DNA of 64,000 nt from Bacillus sp. SD088 (GCF_017355205.1 NZ_JADIJK010000023.1:1-64000); one strand, 5' to 3'. Positions 37,144 to 46,367 are shown, counted from the stretch's first letter. Numbers and translations: made by a program. The notes: generated from the sequence alone by a model not told the origin.

Positions 37144-37329
37144 ATGATCACAGTCACTAAAAAAGACTTGATAGCACTAGGTTATGGTCCTTCTTATTCA
37201 GCTGATATCATTAGAAAATGCAAAAAACTAATGATTTCAAAGGGCCACACGTATTATCAATCTAAAAAGTTGGATCGTGTTCCTAAAGAAGCTGTAGAGG
37301 AAGTATTAGGGATAACTTTAGACGTGTGA
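37144..37329 (+). CDS. Excisionase-like DUF3173 protein (left module)
   Basis: A 61-residue basic protein of the DUF3173 family: TKKDLIALGYGPSYSADIIRKCKK and a C-terminal VPKEAVEEVLG. The family sits directly before tyrosine integrases in many Tn916-like elements and acts as an Xis-type DNA-bending factor. GGAAAGGAG precedes the ATG. It overlaps or abuts the integrase reading frame. Confidence 0.85.
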   Translation: MITVTKKDLIALGYGPSYSADIIRKCKKLMISKGHTYYQSKKLDRVPKEAVEEVLGITLDV

Positions 37330-37367
37330 TTTGTACTTCTTGCACTAATTGCGTAAGGAGTGAAATC

Positions 37368-38580
37368 ATGACTAAAGATATCATCAAAAAGACAAAGAAC
37401 GGAACTTATTATTTTAGGGCAAATTTAGGCTATCACCCCATCACTGGTAAGCAAATCCAGAAGTACCGTAGTGGTTTTAAGACCAAAAAAGAAGCAAGGG
37501 AAGAATATTCCAAATTACTATTATCAAAATCCGAAGATCTAGAAGAAAAGAAAAACGCCATTCCATTTCAGCAGTATGTTGAGGATATTTTTCTACCATG
37601 GTATAAAACCCAAGTAAAAGGAAGAACATACGATAATCGATTACCAACTGTCAGAAAACATTTTCCTTATTTTTATGACTTCTTGGTGACTGAGATTGCC
37701 CCACTCCATGTGCAAAACTGGCAATTAACGTTATCTAAAAACAAGTATGCTTCTTCTTATATTAGGAATGTACAGGGATTGTTTTCCATGGCAAATGGAT
37801 CGAGCTGTTGTTTTAGGATTAGCTGAAAGTAATCCATCGAAAATTGTTGGAAATGTGAAAAAGACAAAGACAAAAATAGATTTTTGGACAAAAGAAGAAT
37901 TCGAAAAAGTCATCTCTCTTTTTTATAAGGAAGACTACTATCAACATTTTTTATTTATCTCGTTATGGTTTTTATTTATGACAGGTATGCGGATTGGAGA
38001 AGCCACTGCAATTCAATGGGAAGATATTGATTTTGATGCTGGTGTGTTATCTATCGATAAAACACTTTACTATAAGAATTTGGATAACTATTCTTTTGTA
38101 GAACCAAAAACAAAGGCTAGTGTTCGTCATATTGCATTAGATGGAGATACATTAACGTTACTCCACGAATGGAAGGACGTGCAGCAATCTGTCGTTCAAA
38201 CCAATTTTGTGATGAGCTATAATGGTATCCCCACACAAAAGCATACGTTAGCGAATGCCATTACACGTTTTTCAAAAAAAGCTGGGGTTCATCGAATTAG
38301 ATTACATGCTTTAAGACACTCTCATGCTTCATTGCTTATTAGTATGGGCGAAAACCCATTAATCATTAAAGACCGCTTAGGACATGAAGATATTGAAACG
38401 ACACTCGGCACCTACGGACATTTATATCCTAACAGCAACTTTGAAGTAGCCCATAAATTAGAAGGTATTATGTCTTACCAAACAGCAACACAAAATGAAG
38501 ATACTTCACCTAAAAATCAATTCACTGCTCGTTACCTACGTAAAGGATTAAAAACAAATAATGCAATAACAATGCAATGA
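37368..38580 (+). pseudogene. Tyrosine integrase with frameshift (left module)
   Basis: Starts at the ATG at 37368 after AAGGAG. The N-terminal arm-binding and core-binding parts (KNGTYYFRANLGYHPITGKQIQKY, then ENxxPF-type QYVEDIFLPWY) run in one frame to about 37790. One extra A in CAAATGG then shifts it; removing it would read FSMAMDRAVVLGL. The catalytic part continues in the other frame to 38580, with GMRIGE (Arg), ALRHSHASLL (His-x-x-Arg-type box) and GTYGHLY (Tyr). All catalytic residues survive, so only one mutation separates it from function. Confidence 0.88.
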
Positions 38581-38591
38581 AAATAGAGTAA

Positions 38592-38629
38592 AGAGCCGAA
38601 ACCCTTATGAATAAAGGGGTTTCAGCTCT
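38592..38629. terminator. Terminator after the left integrase
   Basis: AGAGCCGAAACCCTT and AAAGGGGTTTCAGCTCT form a strong stem with a short loop 12 bases after the integrase stop. Confidence 0.7.
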
Positions 38630-38663
38630 CCTTCTACTACTCCCACTCCAAGTTTGCGGGTGA

Positions 38664-38715
38664 CGCCAAAACACTGCTATAACAACGTTTATCGCACCTT
38701 CAAATTGTTTTGGCG
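38664..38715. repeat. Inverted repeat at the junction of the two integrase modules
   Basis: CGCCAAAACA (38664-38673) and TGTTTTGGCG (38706-38715) are exact inverted copies 32 bases apart, located between the stop codons of the two oppositely oriented integrases. This is where attachment-site core and integrase arm sites are expected. Their symmetry suggests the attachment junction, but no core duplication was traced. Confidence 0.5.
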
Positions 38716-38731
38716 GGGATTCTGGCGGAAC

Positions 38732-39940
38732 TTATTTTTTTACTGCTTGATTCCCATTAAATGATATACTTGATTTTTCCGCTGTTCGTATATTAATGTT
38801 ACCTGTCATCTCTTCCGCAATTAGTTCATCTACACCTGACCACATATGTGAATAATGCTTTAACGTAATTTCTGGACTCGAATGTCCCATACGCTTTGAT
38901 AAAATCAAAACAGAAACGTTAAATTCATTAATGAGATAAGACGCATGCGAATGTCGGAGTCCTTTAGCTTGAATACGATGAACATCTGCAAGTTTTGCAT
39001 AACGTTGAATAATTCTAGCAAGCGTCGATTTAATCATTGGCGCTCCATCATAACTAAAAACAAAATCGTCAATCCCTATTTTTGATTGTCGTTGTTTCCA
39101 TTCTTGCAACACTTGTATCGTATCCTCATCCAAAGAGATGATCCGTTTACCATCCTCTGTTTTTGTATAATCTTTTCGTTTCCAATTGCTTTTATTTATT
39201 AAATACAGTGAGTGATGAACGCGAAGCCGTTTGTTTTTAAAATCTATATCATCCCACCACAAGGCCGTTCCTTCACTAACCCGTATCCCCGTCATGAAAT
39301 ACGTCCACAACATCACAAAACATAAATGTTCATAAAAGTCATCCAGACAAATAACCGAGATAACTTTTTCAAATTCTTTCTTTGTCCAATATGGGACAAC
39401 CGCTTTTCCTTTAGGGATAGCCTTCACCTTTTTAGACACGTTCACTTCTAGATATTGCATATCAACTGCCATATCCAGACTTTTACGAAACATACCAAAT
39501 ACCAAACTTGCATATGCTTGGGAATATCCAGCTCCTTTATCAGAAAGTAACCAGGTTCGATAACGTTGGACATCTTCTACTGCTAAAGAACGAAGCTCAA
39601 TGTTTGAAAAACGATCTCTCATACTTTCTAAAGTTCGTTTGCGAACGTAAAAAGTACTTTCTTCCACCTCGGTTTCATAAGCTGGAATGTACACAGTGTC
39701 CATGAATTGACCATATGTCATGTGATAATTTCCATAACCATTTGCTTGATGGTATTCATTTTTCACCCGTACCAATTCTTTATAAGCTTGTAAAGCAGAA
39801 GTAAACTTTTTTCCTTGTTGATTTGTACGTCCCTTTTTACGAAGTCGCTTGCCAGTAATGCGATCCGTTCCTAACTCCGTTTCATAAAAGTATTGTCCAT
39901 TGTTATCAATATAGACCCCTGCATATTTGGTTTTAGCCAT
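38732..39940 (-). CDS. Tyrosine integrase of the conjugative element (right module)
   Basis: A complete 402-residue tyrosine recombinase. It has an N-terminal arm-binding domain (YAGVYIDNNGQYFYETELG), a core-binding SAM-like domain (about 75-170), and the catalytic domain with GIRVSEG (Arg), GLRHSHASYL (His/Arg box), GHSSPEITLKHYSHMW (His and the nucleophile Tyr). It overlaps the excisionase gene by eight bases. It is related to, but clearly different from, the left integrase. It should excise and integrate the right-hand element. Confidence 0.94.
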   Translation of the reverse strand: MAKTKYAGVYIDNNGQYFYETELGTDRITGKRLRKKGRTNQQGKKFTSALQAYKELVRVKNEYHQANGYGNYHMTYGQFMDTVYIPAYETEVEESTFYVRKRTLESMRDRFSNIELRSLAVEDVQRYRTWLLSDKGAGYSQAYASLVFGMFRKSLDMAVDMQYLEVNVSKKVKAIPKGKAVVPYWTKKEFEKVISVICLDDFYEHLCFVMLWTYFMTGIRVSEGTALWWDDIDFKNKRLRVHHSLYLINKSNWKRKDYTKTEDGKRIISLDEDTIQVLQEWKQRQSKIGIDDFVFSYDGAPMIKSTLARIIQRYAKLADVHRIQAKGLRHSHASYLINEFNVSVLILSKRMGHSSPEITLKHYSHMWSGVDELIAEEMTGNINIRTAEKSSISFNGNQAVKK

Positions 39941-40139
39941 GACTGTCTTCCTCCAATTCTAGTTCACACCCTAGAATCGATTCGACTGTCATTTTTGGTA
40001 CACGCCCTAAGCGTTTATTATTATAAAATGGATACCCTTTTTGTACCATGATTTGTTTGGCTTGTCTAATAATTCGTATTGAAGTATATTTAGGATACCC
40101 AAGCTGAATTAAATCATCTTTTGTAATCAGTTCCTTCAC
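39933..40139 (-). CDS. Excisionase-like DUF3173 protein (right module)
   Basis: A 68-residue DUF3173 protein (TKDDLIQLGYPKYTSIRIIRQAKQ, VPKMTVESILG), parallel to the copy at 37144-37329 but diverged. The stop overlaps the integrase start, implying coupled translation. Expected to favour excision over integration. Confidence 0.87.
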   Translation of the reverse strand: MKELITKDDLIQLGYPKYTSIRIIRQAKQIMVQKGYPFYNNKRLGRVPKMTVESILGCELELEEDSHG

Positions 40140-40204
40140 TAATATATACCTCCTTTTTCATCAACAGAGAAATACATACTAGAAACAACGATTCACTAAT
40201 CTAC

Positions 40205-40490
40205 TTAAAAATCAGACGGCTGTTGGTGCAGCTCCACGGGAATTTCACCCCTGCAAGTATTTCTTCCAGCCCTACTCATAGTTTGCGACGCTTTGAACGC
40301 TCGAACCATGACGGTAGGGGAGTATCATTATCCTAACTAATGAGTTATCGCCAGCAATCCACCACGATTGCATTAGATTCATAGATTATCGCTCGTTTCT
40401 AACGAAAGTCGTGGCGTATGAATCAAGTGGCTCATCATCAGTAAAACGTATCTGATTTTTTATTTATACTGCATGGCGTTATCTTCCATG
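40205..40490 (-). ncRNA. Conserved structured non-coding block, right copy
   Basis: The reverse complement closely matches the left copy at 36690-36985. The same CCCCTA-CATGGTT / AACTATG-TAGGG stem is kept (one G-C becoming G-T), and the same GGGCTGG ... CAGCC arm and ending. Conservation exceeds that of the adjacent xis and int genes, which implies function. Confidence 0.5.
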
Positions 40491-40549
40491 CTTTCTTTGT
40501 CAAAGATCAAATTATGATTAATGAAAGGGAAAACCTAACCATTATTTCA

Positions 40550-40795
40550 TCAAATCTTGAAAGCTAAAACAGATTGCATAAGCTTCGCTCGTAAGTGTTC
40601 GCGTGTATCTTCATCGATGCCCCAATAAGTATTTCCTTGTTCATCACGGAGCTTACGCATAGATAAGCTTGTCATGTAGCTTCCATAATGCAAAACAACT
40701 ACTTTCATTGCTTCTGGCTCACCCTTATTTGCAGCTAAAATAATTGGGTACGGCAATAAACCACGCTCGTTGTTTTCAATATTAGAATTAATCAT
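40550..40795 (-). CDS. Tn916 Orf8-like protein (right module)
   Basis: An 81-residue Orf8-family protein. It starts at the ATG that overlaps the end of the sigma-like gene (GATGATTAA), as in the left module. It differs from the left copy at only a few positions (TREHLRAK versus TRKRLRAK). Probable regulator of transfer and recombination genes. Confidence 0.87.
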   Translation of the reverse strand: MINSNIENNERGLLPYPIILAANKGEPEAMKVVVLHYGSYMTSLSMRKLRDEQGNTYWGIDEDTREHLRAKLMQSVLAFKI

Positions 40796-41225
40796 CCCAT
40801 TCATCTGCATGTTCCTCCAAAAATCGCTTTAACCGTTCAAAAGAGCTTGTCCGCCTATACTGAACTGTACTACGTGGAATGTCGAGTAGTTGACCAATTT
40901 CCACATCAGACAGTTGAAAAAAATAGTATAGTAGGACAGTGATACGCTTTTCCTTTGGCAAGGTACGCATGGCTTCAGCAAGTAATTTCGGAGTGATTTT
41001 CTTTCCAGCCACTTGAAAACTTTGTCCTTCTTCTCCTTCATATTGCTTATCTAAGGTATAGAGTTGATTTTCTTCTTGTGGGGTGAGATCAGAAAATGTC
41101 ATCTCCTTTGCTTGTCGTTGTTTTCTTTCATTAAAAATATTGATTGCTTCATTCTTCAACACACGTTTACAAAAAGCATTAAATGCACAGCGAACTTGCC
41201 ATTCGGTACGATCTGGTTCTATCAT
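40788..41225 (-). CDS. Orf7-like sigma-70-type regulator (right module)
   Basis: A 145-residue protein of the Tn916 Orf7 family, related to region 4 of sigma-70. LRTLPKEKRITVLLYYFFQLSDVEIGQLLDIPRSTVQYRRTSSFERLKRFLEE forms the helix-turn-helix. The start at 41225 follows GGGAGAGG. In Tn916 this gene is switched on by read-through and activates xis/int and transfer genes. This copy is intact, unlike the left one. Confidence 0.9.
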   Translation of the reverse strand: MIEPDRTEWQVRCAFNAFCKRVLKNEAINIFNERKQRQAKEMTFSDLTPQEENQLYTLDKQYEGEEGQSFQVAGKKITPKLLAEAMRTLPKEKRITVLLYYFFQLSDVEIGQLLDIPRSTVQYRRTSSFERLKRFLEEHADEWDD

Positions 41226-41329
41226 GCATATCCTCTCCCTTCGCAACCGCAAAGGTGGGTGATGATTTCCCCTTTCATAACCTTCAACAAGATTTTTTAT
41301 AAAATGCCAAAAATATCAGTGATCTTATT

Positions 41330-41373
41330 TTTTTAAAAAATATAAGGCCCAACTGATAATCAACCAGTTGGGC
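41330..41373 (-). terminator. Terminator/attenuator before the right orf7
   Basis: On the minus strand GCCCAACTG and CAGTTGGGC pair and are followed by CTTATATTTTTTT. It matches the left-module terminator at 35837-35869 and lies about 100 bases upstream of the Orf7 start. Control by anti-termination or read-through is plausible. The rest of 41374-41612 shows no gene. Confidence 0.75.
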
Positions 41374-41612
41374 ATAAAAATTGATATTTGTACTAGATGC
41401 TGTTTGTTGTGACATTACTGCTATAATGGTTTCATAATTATCCAAGATGTTTTTGATATATCGTAGCTTAAAAAAAGCAAAATTAATGTCCCCTTATGAA
41501 ATCCTTTTTTAAAGGGAGAAACGGAGGTTTAGATTTTTTTAATCTCCATTTGATAAATTCACTACATATAGTAAAGCCTTGTCCTCCTATATTACATACG
41601 ATCATCAAACGC

Positions 41613-42188
41613 TTATCGCCAGCTTCGAATCGTTTCCAATATATTCTCTGTATAACTCCCTGCCCACTTTACGATTCTTTCCGCCAAACGGGGTAACAAT
41701 AACAATAAAATGATTCCTGCTATGCAAGCTACTATAGCACGTGGTAATGTATTAATCGCAATCATCATCACGGTCATATCAAATAATCTATACAAATAAG
41801 GAGATAAAATCATAGCGATTGGCAGTAAATAACAGACAAAAGCAGCAATAAAAGTGAAGAAACCTAGAATAAATCTTGGAAAAATCATGATCCCCACAGT
41901 AAACCAATTTCTTTTGTCTGAAATTTCCTTTGTCAATTTATCTTGTGGATCCCATTTTAAGCTAGGGATATTTATATGCGCATATTTTTCTGCTATTTTT
42001 CGATCCAAATCCAGAAAAAAAGGAATCGTCCGAAAAACTCCTGCTAAAATCGGAATACCAACAACTGTAAAACTTACTCCAACGGAAAATGTTACGCTTA
42101 TTAAATAAAAAGCGAAATATAAGAAGCCGATGAAAAACCAAAGGAACAAATACAGAAAGTTTTTAAAATTAAAGATAAGCATTTTCAT
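41613..42188 (-). CDS. Detached 'putative sensor' membrane protein (PF13796-like)
   Basis: About 191 residues with four to five hydrophobic segments. The pattern (FPYLFLWFFIGFLYFAFY-like first helix pair, GIPILAGVF, a soluble loop with AEKYAHINIPSLKWDPQ, then paired C-terminal helices) matches the sensor domain that normally forms the N-terminus of LiaS/YvfT-type histidine kinases. Here it is a separate gene, divergent from a histidine kinase. The start at 42188 is preceded by AAAGGTGG. It may supply the sensing part in trans, or interact with cell-envelope antibiotics. Confidence 0.7.
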   Translation of the reverse strand: MKMLIFNFKNFLYLFLWFFIGFLYFAFYLISVTFSVGVSFTVVGIPILAGVFRTIPFFLDLDRKIAEKYAHINIPSLKWDPQDKLTKEISDKRNWFTVGIMIFPRFILGFFTFIAAFVCYLLPIAMILSPYLYRLFDMTVMMIAINTLPRAIVACIAGIILLLLLPRLAERIVKWAGSYTENILETIRSWR

Positions 42189-42377
42189 ACAGAAAACCAC
42201 CTTTTCTTTTAATAATGAAGTAGCATTAGATTCCTCACTGTCCAATACTTATTTCATTATCCATACTTCACGTCATAAGGCATAGTGACATTTTGTCATT
42301 TGTTTTCATGACTGATATTCATAATGACTTGTAGTAAAATAGTGATAGTCACATCATTAAATAAGCGGGGTTCTCTT

Positions 42378-44186
42378 ATGTATGACATCATCAAAAAGTG
42401 GTACTGGTATGACTGGATGGTATTTGCTGTTCGCTCCATTTGGTTACTCTCTGTCCTAATCGGCTTGTGGGAATTTCATAATATTTTATCATTTCCGTTT
42501 TGGATTCTGTTTGGATTGCCCTTCATTGTCTTTTCAATTCCATTTTTAATTCAGCAATTTTTTAGAAAATACTTCATACTTACGGAGATCATCATTTCTG
42601 GAAGCTATTGCATTTTTTTGACATTCCTTCTTCATGATGCATTATGGCAGTTTATCCCGATTGCTTTTGTGATAGGGTTTTACAGTATCCTAAGAGTCTA
42701 TATTTGGTCCGGACCTTTAACTATTGTGGTCATTCCTTTTATCATCGGAATGGTAACCGATCAATCTTTGACCGACACTTTTCTTCGTTTAATATCGAAT
42801 TATGGTGTAGCATTTGGACTTGGTTATGCTTTTCAATTACTTGTGACCAACCATAAGCAAAGCTTGATCATCCATAAGCAAAACAGTGTGCTTGAACAAT
42901 ATGTATACGAGGTGGAACAACTTACTCTGCAGGAGGAGCGTAATCGTTTATCGCGGGAGTTGCATGATACGGTCGGTCATACGTTTACCACGATGATCAT
43001 GGGTATGGAGACAATCCATTCTTCGTTGGCGGATGAAAAGGTTGGACATAAACTGAACGTTTTACTGAACACGGCACGTGACGGTTTACAAGACATGCGA
43101 AAGCTTGTACATCAGTTGGAACCATCCGCAATGAATTTATCACTTGTTCAATATGTAAAACAGTTAATTGACAAATTTATGGAAAGTACGGATACGTCTG
43201 TTAAATTTCGATATTTTGGAGATGAATACAACTTATCAAAGGAAGTTAAATTAACGATTATTCGTTGCATTCAGGAAACATTAACGAACGCTGTTAGACA
43301 TGGGCAAGCAAGTGAAATTAAAGTATCTTTATACTTCGACAGCTTGGAGCTACGCTTGCAAGTTGAAGACAATGGTGTATTGGAACAAGCGAAAAAAATT
43401 GAACTCGGCTTTGGCTTACGTGCGATGAAAGAAAGATTGCAGGCTTTGCAAGGAAATTTATCCATACATACAGACAATATGGAAGAAACGGTGATTATCT
43501 GTACTATTCCAAGAAACAGCGAAGCTAATACCGAGACGCTCAAGGTAATCTTAGTAGATGATCAACCTGGCATTTTGGATGGGTTGAAGACAACTTTGGA
43601 GAGTCACAATCAACTGCAAATTGTCGGTATTGCTGAATCTGGAGAAGATGCCTTATCATTAAGTAGCCTAAACCAGCCCGATATCGTGCTTATGGATGTA
43701 AATATGCCAAATATGAATGGAATAGAAGCCATGGAAGCGATAAAGGAGAAGAATCCCATGATCAAGATTGTGATTCTTTCATCTTTTGAGAATATCGATC
43801 AAGCGGTAGAGGCTCTGCAAAAAGGAGCAAATGGCTATTTACTTAAGTCTATTCAAGCAAAAGAGCTCATTGATACCCTTCGTTTCATTCACCGTGGAGA
43901 TACCATTATCTACCATGAAATTGCTAATCAGGTGTTTGAAAAATTGAAGGAGCAAAATATTTCAGCTGGTAAACATGACAAAAATGATTATGGACTGACA
44001 TCTCGAGAAATTGAAATTATTCACTATTTAGCCAAAGGTATGCGTTACAAGACCATTGCCGCTAGACTTTTTCTATCTGAAGGTACAGTTAGGAATTATG
44101 CTTCCGAAATGTACGCCAAACTTGGTGTAAACAATCGTGACCAAGCTGTAGAAAAGTGTATAGAAAATGGATTGATATCTCATTGA
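42378..44186 (+). CDS. Membrane histidine kinase fused to a NarL-type response regulator
   Basis: A 602-residue single chain. Six hydrophobic segments occupy residues 1-160. A HisKA_3 dimerisation helix has the phospho-histidine in RELHDTVGHTF (about 193). The HATPase has TNAVRHG (about 300) and GFGLRAMKERL. A receiver domain begins VILVDDQPG (about 389) with the phospho-aspartate in VLMDVNMPN (about 440), and a LuxR/NarL helix-turn-helix is at the end (LTSREIEIIHYLAKGMRYKTIAARLFLSEGTVRNY). Normally these are two proteins. As written, the DNA-binding domain is tethered to the membrane. The start at 42378 follows GCGGGG. The junction (IPRNSEANTETLKVILVDD) is smooth with no stop or internal start. 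Neighbouring exporters are likely targets. Confidence 0.88.
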   Translation: MYDIIKKWYWYDWMVFAVRSIWLLSVLIGLWEFHNILSFPFWILFGLPFIVFSIPFLIQQFFRKYFILTEIIISGSYCIFLTFLLHDALWQFIPIAFVIGFYSILRVYIWSGPLTIVVIPFIIGMVTDQSLTDTFLRLISNYGVAFGLGYAFQLLVTNHKQSLIIHKQNSVLEQYVYEVEQLTLQEERNRLSRELHDTVGHTFTTMIMGMETIHSSLADEKVGHKLNVLLNTARDGLQDMRKLVHQLEPSAMNLSLVQYVKQLIDKFMESTDTSVKFRYFGDEYNLSKEVKLTIIRCIQETLTNAVRHGQASEIKVSLYFDSLELRLQVEDNGVLEQAKKIELGFGLRAMKERLQALQGNLSIHTDNMEETVIICTIPRNSEANTETLKVILVDDQPGILDGLKTTLESHNQLQIVGIAESGEDALSLSSLNQPDIVLMDVNMPNMNGIEAMEAIKEKNPMIKIVILSSFENIDQAVEALQKGANGYLLKSIQAKELIDTLRFIHRGDTIIYHEIANQVFEKLKEQNISAGKHDKNDYGLTSREIEIIHYLAKGMRYKTIAARLFLSEGTVRNYASEMYAKLGVNNRDQAVEKCIENGLISH

Positions 44187-44681
44187 TCTCTTTCAGGAAT
44201 TTGGGTTCAGGCCGGGAGGAATATGGGAGTTATGTTAATGATCAATACGGTAGTAAATTTCCCCGAAAAGCATTAGCGCTAAACATAATGAAAGAAGATA
44301 CTCGATTCACAGTATATGCACCAGTGAGAAACGGAACACGTAATGGAAAATGGACGGACGCAAGCACTAGCCAGAACAACCGGCAAGTCAGTTGATAGGC
44401 TGTATGTGCAGACTACAAGCTTCCTTACTCTAAGATAGATGAGCAAAGCTACGTACAAAGTGAGTCGTACTTTAGAACACCGTGGCGTCAAGACTTCGAT
44501 CGCTTGAAAATAACGAACTATTCGTCGGTTATCGATCAGTGGTTTGAGTACCTCCCAATCATGCCACATTTGAATCACATGAAGTCAAGCAAGTTCCTTT
44601 ATGATTAAAGTAGTGCTTTTGATAATTCATACTTCTGCAGATTGATTTCTAGAAAAAGTGAAAAAATTATTATAACATTTA
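44187..44681. other. Gap with a possible 17-residue peptide
   Basis: About 490 bp. GGGAGGAAT precedes ATG at 44224 and a short frame MGVMLMINTVVNFPEKH ends at 44277. This could be a peptide gene or the stub of a lost gene. The rest has frames on both strands but none I can support. Confidence 0.3.
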
Positions 44682-44728
44682 AAAATCCGTATGCGAAATG
44701 CAGTTTGCATTATCACATACGGATTTTT
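44682..44728 (-). terminator. Terminator of the LysE gene
   Basis: AAAAATCCGTATG and CATACGGATTTTT pair perfectly, with a small nested hairpin AATGCA/TGCATT inside. It directly follows the LysE coding region on the minus strand. Confidence 0.8.
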
Positions 44729-45354
44729 TATCGCTGTTGAAAAGCTACTTTTACACCAAGCCAAATATAAATCAAACCTGCAAATTTTCCACTCCATTGT
44801 CCAAGTTTGGCAGTTCTCTTCATCAAACGGCCAATGAGTCGAACACTGATAGCAATCAAGGTAGTGTAAAGACAACTCATAATCACAAATATCAAACCTA
44901 GCAATAAGAATTGAACTATCGCAGTGCCCTTTTCAGGATGGACAAATTGAGGCAAAAAAGCTAAAAAGAAAATAGCCGTTTTTGGATTCAATACCTCTGC
45001 CAAAACGGCTTGTCTGTATGATTGAAGGTTTGATGACTTTGAGACGGAAGGAAGGTCTTGTTTATTGGGCTTTTCTGCAATAGCTTTAAGCCCCATATAA
45101 ATCAAATAAACTGCCCCAGCATATTTGACAAGGTTAAATGCAGCAGCTGAAGTCATCAAAATAGCAGACAGCCCCAAAACAGCAAACATTGTATGTATGA
45201 AATCACCTGTTGCAATGCCTAGCCCTGTTAGAATCCCTGTTTTTCTGCCTCCTCGTATGGTGCTGGACAAAGTTAAAAGCACCGCAGGACCGGGTACCAA
45301 AAATAAACCTAAAACCACCACAAAAAATGTTCCTAATGTTGAAAACTCTATCAT
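44728..45354 (-). CDS. LysE/RhtB-family amino-acid exporter
   Basis: A 208-residue inner-membrane exporter with six hydrophobic segments. The conserved N-terminus is VPGPAVLLTLSSTIRGGRKTGILTGLGIATGDFIH. A charged central loop (AEKPNKQDLPSVSKSS) and the motif AVLAEVLNPKTAIFFLAFLPQFV follow. The family exports lysine, threonine, homoserine lactones or related compounds. Substrate unknown. Confidence 0.93.
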   Translation of the reverse strand: MIEFSTLGTFFVVVLGLFLVPGPAVLLTLSSTIRGGRKTGILTGLGIATGDFIHTMFAVLGLSAILMTSAAAFNLVKYAGAVYLIYMGLKAIAEKPNKQDLPSVSKSSNLQSYRQAVLAEVLNPKTAIFFLAFLPQFVHPEKGTAIVQFLLLGLIFVIMSCLYTTLIAISVRLIGRLMKRTAKLGQWSGKFAGLIYIWLGVKVAFQQR

Positions 45355-45492
45355 TTAAATATCGCTCCTTTTACTAGAATACTCATCACTTTAGTTATAT
45401 CGCTAATATTTTCCCTGTATAGAGTTAGTGGGAAACAATCATCAGAATTGACGATAACTCATATGAAACCTCATCCCCCATTCCATTTTGGT

Positions 45493-45978
45493 CTAAATTC
45501 GCCAAAGAACGAAGACGAAGAGTGCTGATGAGGCTAAACTTGAAATAGTCCGAACATGGTTCCATGATGTCCATTTTAAATAATACTCTTTCCATAGCTC
45601 CAAACTTTCTGCATCTGTAGCTATTACATTGGTTAATGCATCATTTAGTGGAACATTATATACCGCCGTAACCAGCAAGCTTCCCAGAAGATAAAACAAA
45701 CTACCAACAAATATATAAATGGCAATCGGTTCTTGCCAATTTAATAATGAAATAATCACAAGTAGGAAACAAACAAGAGATGTCCCCATAAATACTGTAA
45801 AGAATAGCCGATTTAGCACAACGCTATTTATGGACTGCATAGCCGAAATTCCCTGCTCTGGAGGGAGCCGATAGAGAGCCTTCATGACAAATGCCGAAAA
45901 TGCAAAGAATAATCCTGCAATCAGCCCAGATCCTAATGATGCAGTAAAAATTAGAATAGGAAAGAGGTTTTCGATCAT
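45493..45978 (-). CDS. DUF1772 membrane protein
   Basis: A 161-residue four-helix membrane protein with the family pattern (GLIAGLFFAFSAFVMKALYRLPPEQGISAMQSIN, then YNVPLNDAL and WTSWNHVRT). Members are related to anthrone oxygenases, but the bacterial role is mostly unknown. Its start overlaps the end of the next gene by four bases, so the two are co-expressed. Confidence 0.85.
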   Translation of the reverse strand: MIENLFPILIFTASLGSGLIAGLFFAFSAFVMKALYRLPPEQGISAMQSINSVVLNRLFFTVFMGTSLVCFLLVIISLLNWQEPIAIYIFVGSLFYLLGSLLVTAVYNVPLNDALTNVIATDAESLELWKEYYLKWTSWNHVRTISSLASSALFVFVLWRI

Positions 45979-46367
45979 ATTTCATCTTCCCTTTGTGCGT
46001 TTTCTCTAAGATTGATTGAAGGGCAATTCCTCATCATTTCGTGAACCAATTGTCTAGGGTTTTCACTTTCAAATACAACATGATCAAACTCACAACACTT
46101 CAATTGAAGTATGACGACTTCATTTTGGTTATGATAGGCTAAAAAGTATTTTTTATCTTCAATCATGAATATTCCAGCTTTATAGCCAAATGTCGTAATG
46201 CCTGTTTTCTTAATAGCTGCTGTCCATGGAAAATGAAATTTGCCCAACTGAATTTCTTCAATGGAGGTGTACGATATTTTAATCTCCTTCCTCAAAGTCA
46301 AAGCCGCTGTCCATCCTGAAATATTCAGTAATAACTCACGATCCCCCGCCACAACTTGAAAACTCAT
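45975..46367 (-). CDS. SunI/YnzG-like immunity-type protein
   Basis: A 130-residue protein resembling the SunI/YnzG family, whose founder protects B. subtilis from its own lantibiotic sublancin. Shared features are TAALTLRKEIKISYTSIEEIQLG, FGYKAGIF, KKYFLAYHNQNEVVILQL and FDHVVFESENPRQLV, giving a PH-like beta fold. No obvious signal peptide is present. It sits between YxlG-like ABC genes and a DUF1772 gene, a plausible context for antimicrobial-peptide immunity. Confidence 0.7.
   Translation of the reverse strand: MSFQVVAGDRELLLNISGWTAALTLRKEIKISYTSIEEIQLGKFHFPWTAAIKKTGITTFGYKAGIFMIEDKKYFLAYHNQNEVVILQLKCCEFDHVVFESENPRQLVHEMMRNCPSINLRENAQREDEI

Noticed and set aside
40205-40490. Phage c4-type antisense RNA
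   Set aside because: Superficial resemblance of GGGCTGG and GGAAATT-like pieces only; the overall layout could not be matched.
44279-44578. 99-codon minus-strand ORF
   Set aside because: No ribosome site and no family-like motif; possibly IS debris, but I could not connect it to any transposase.
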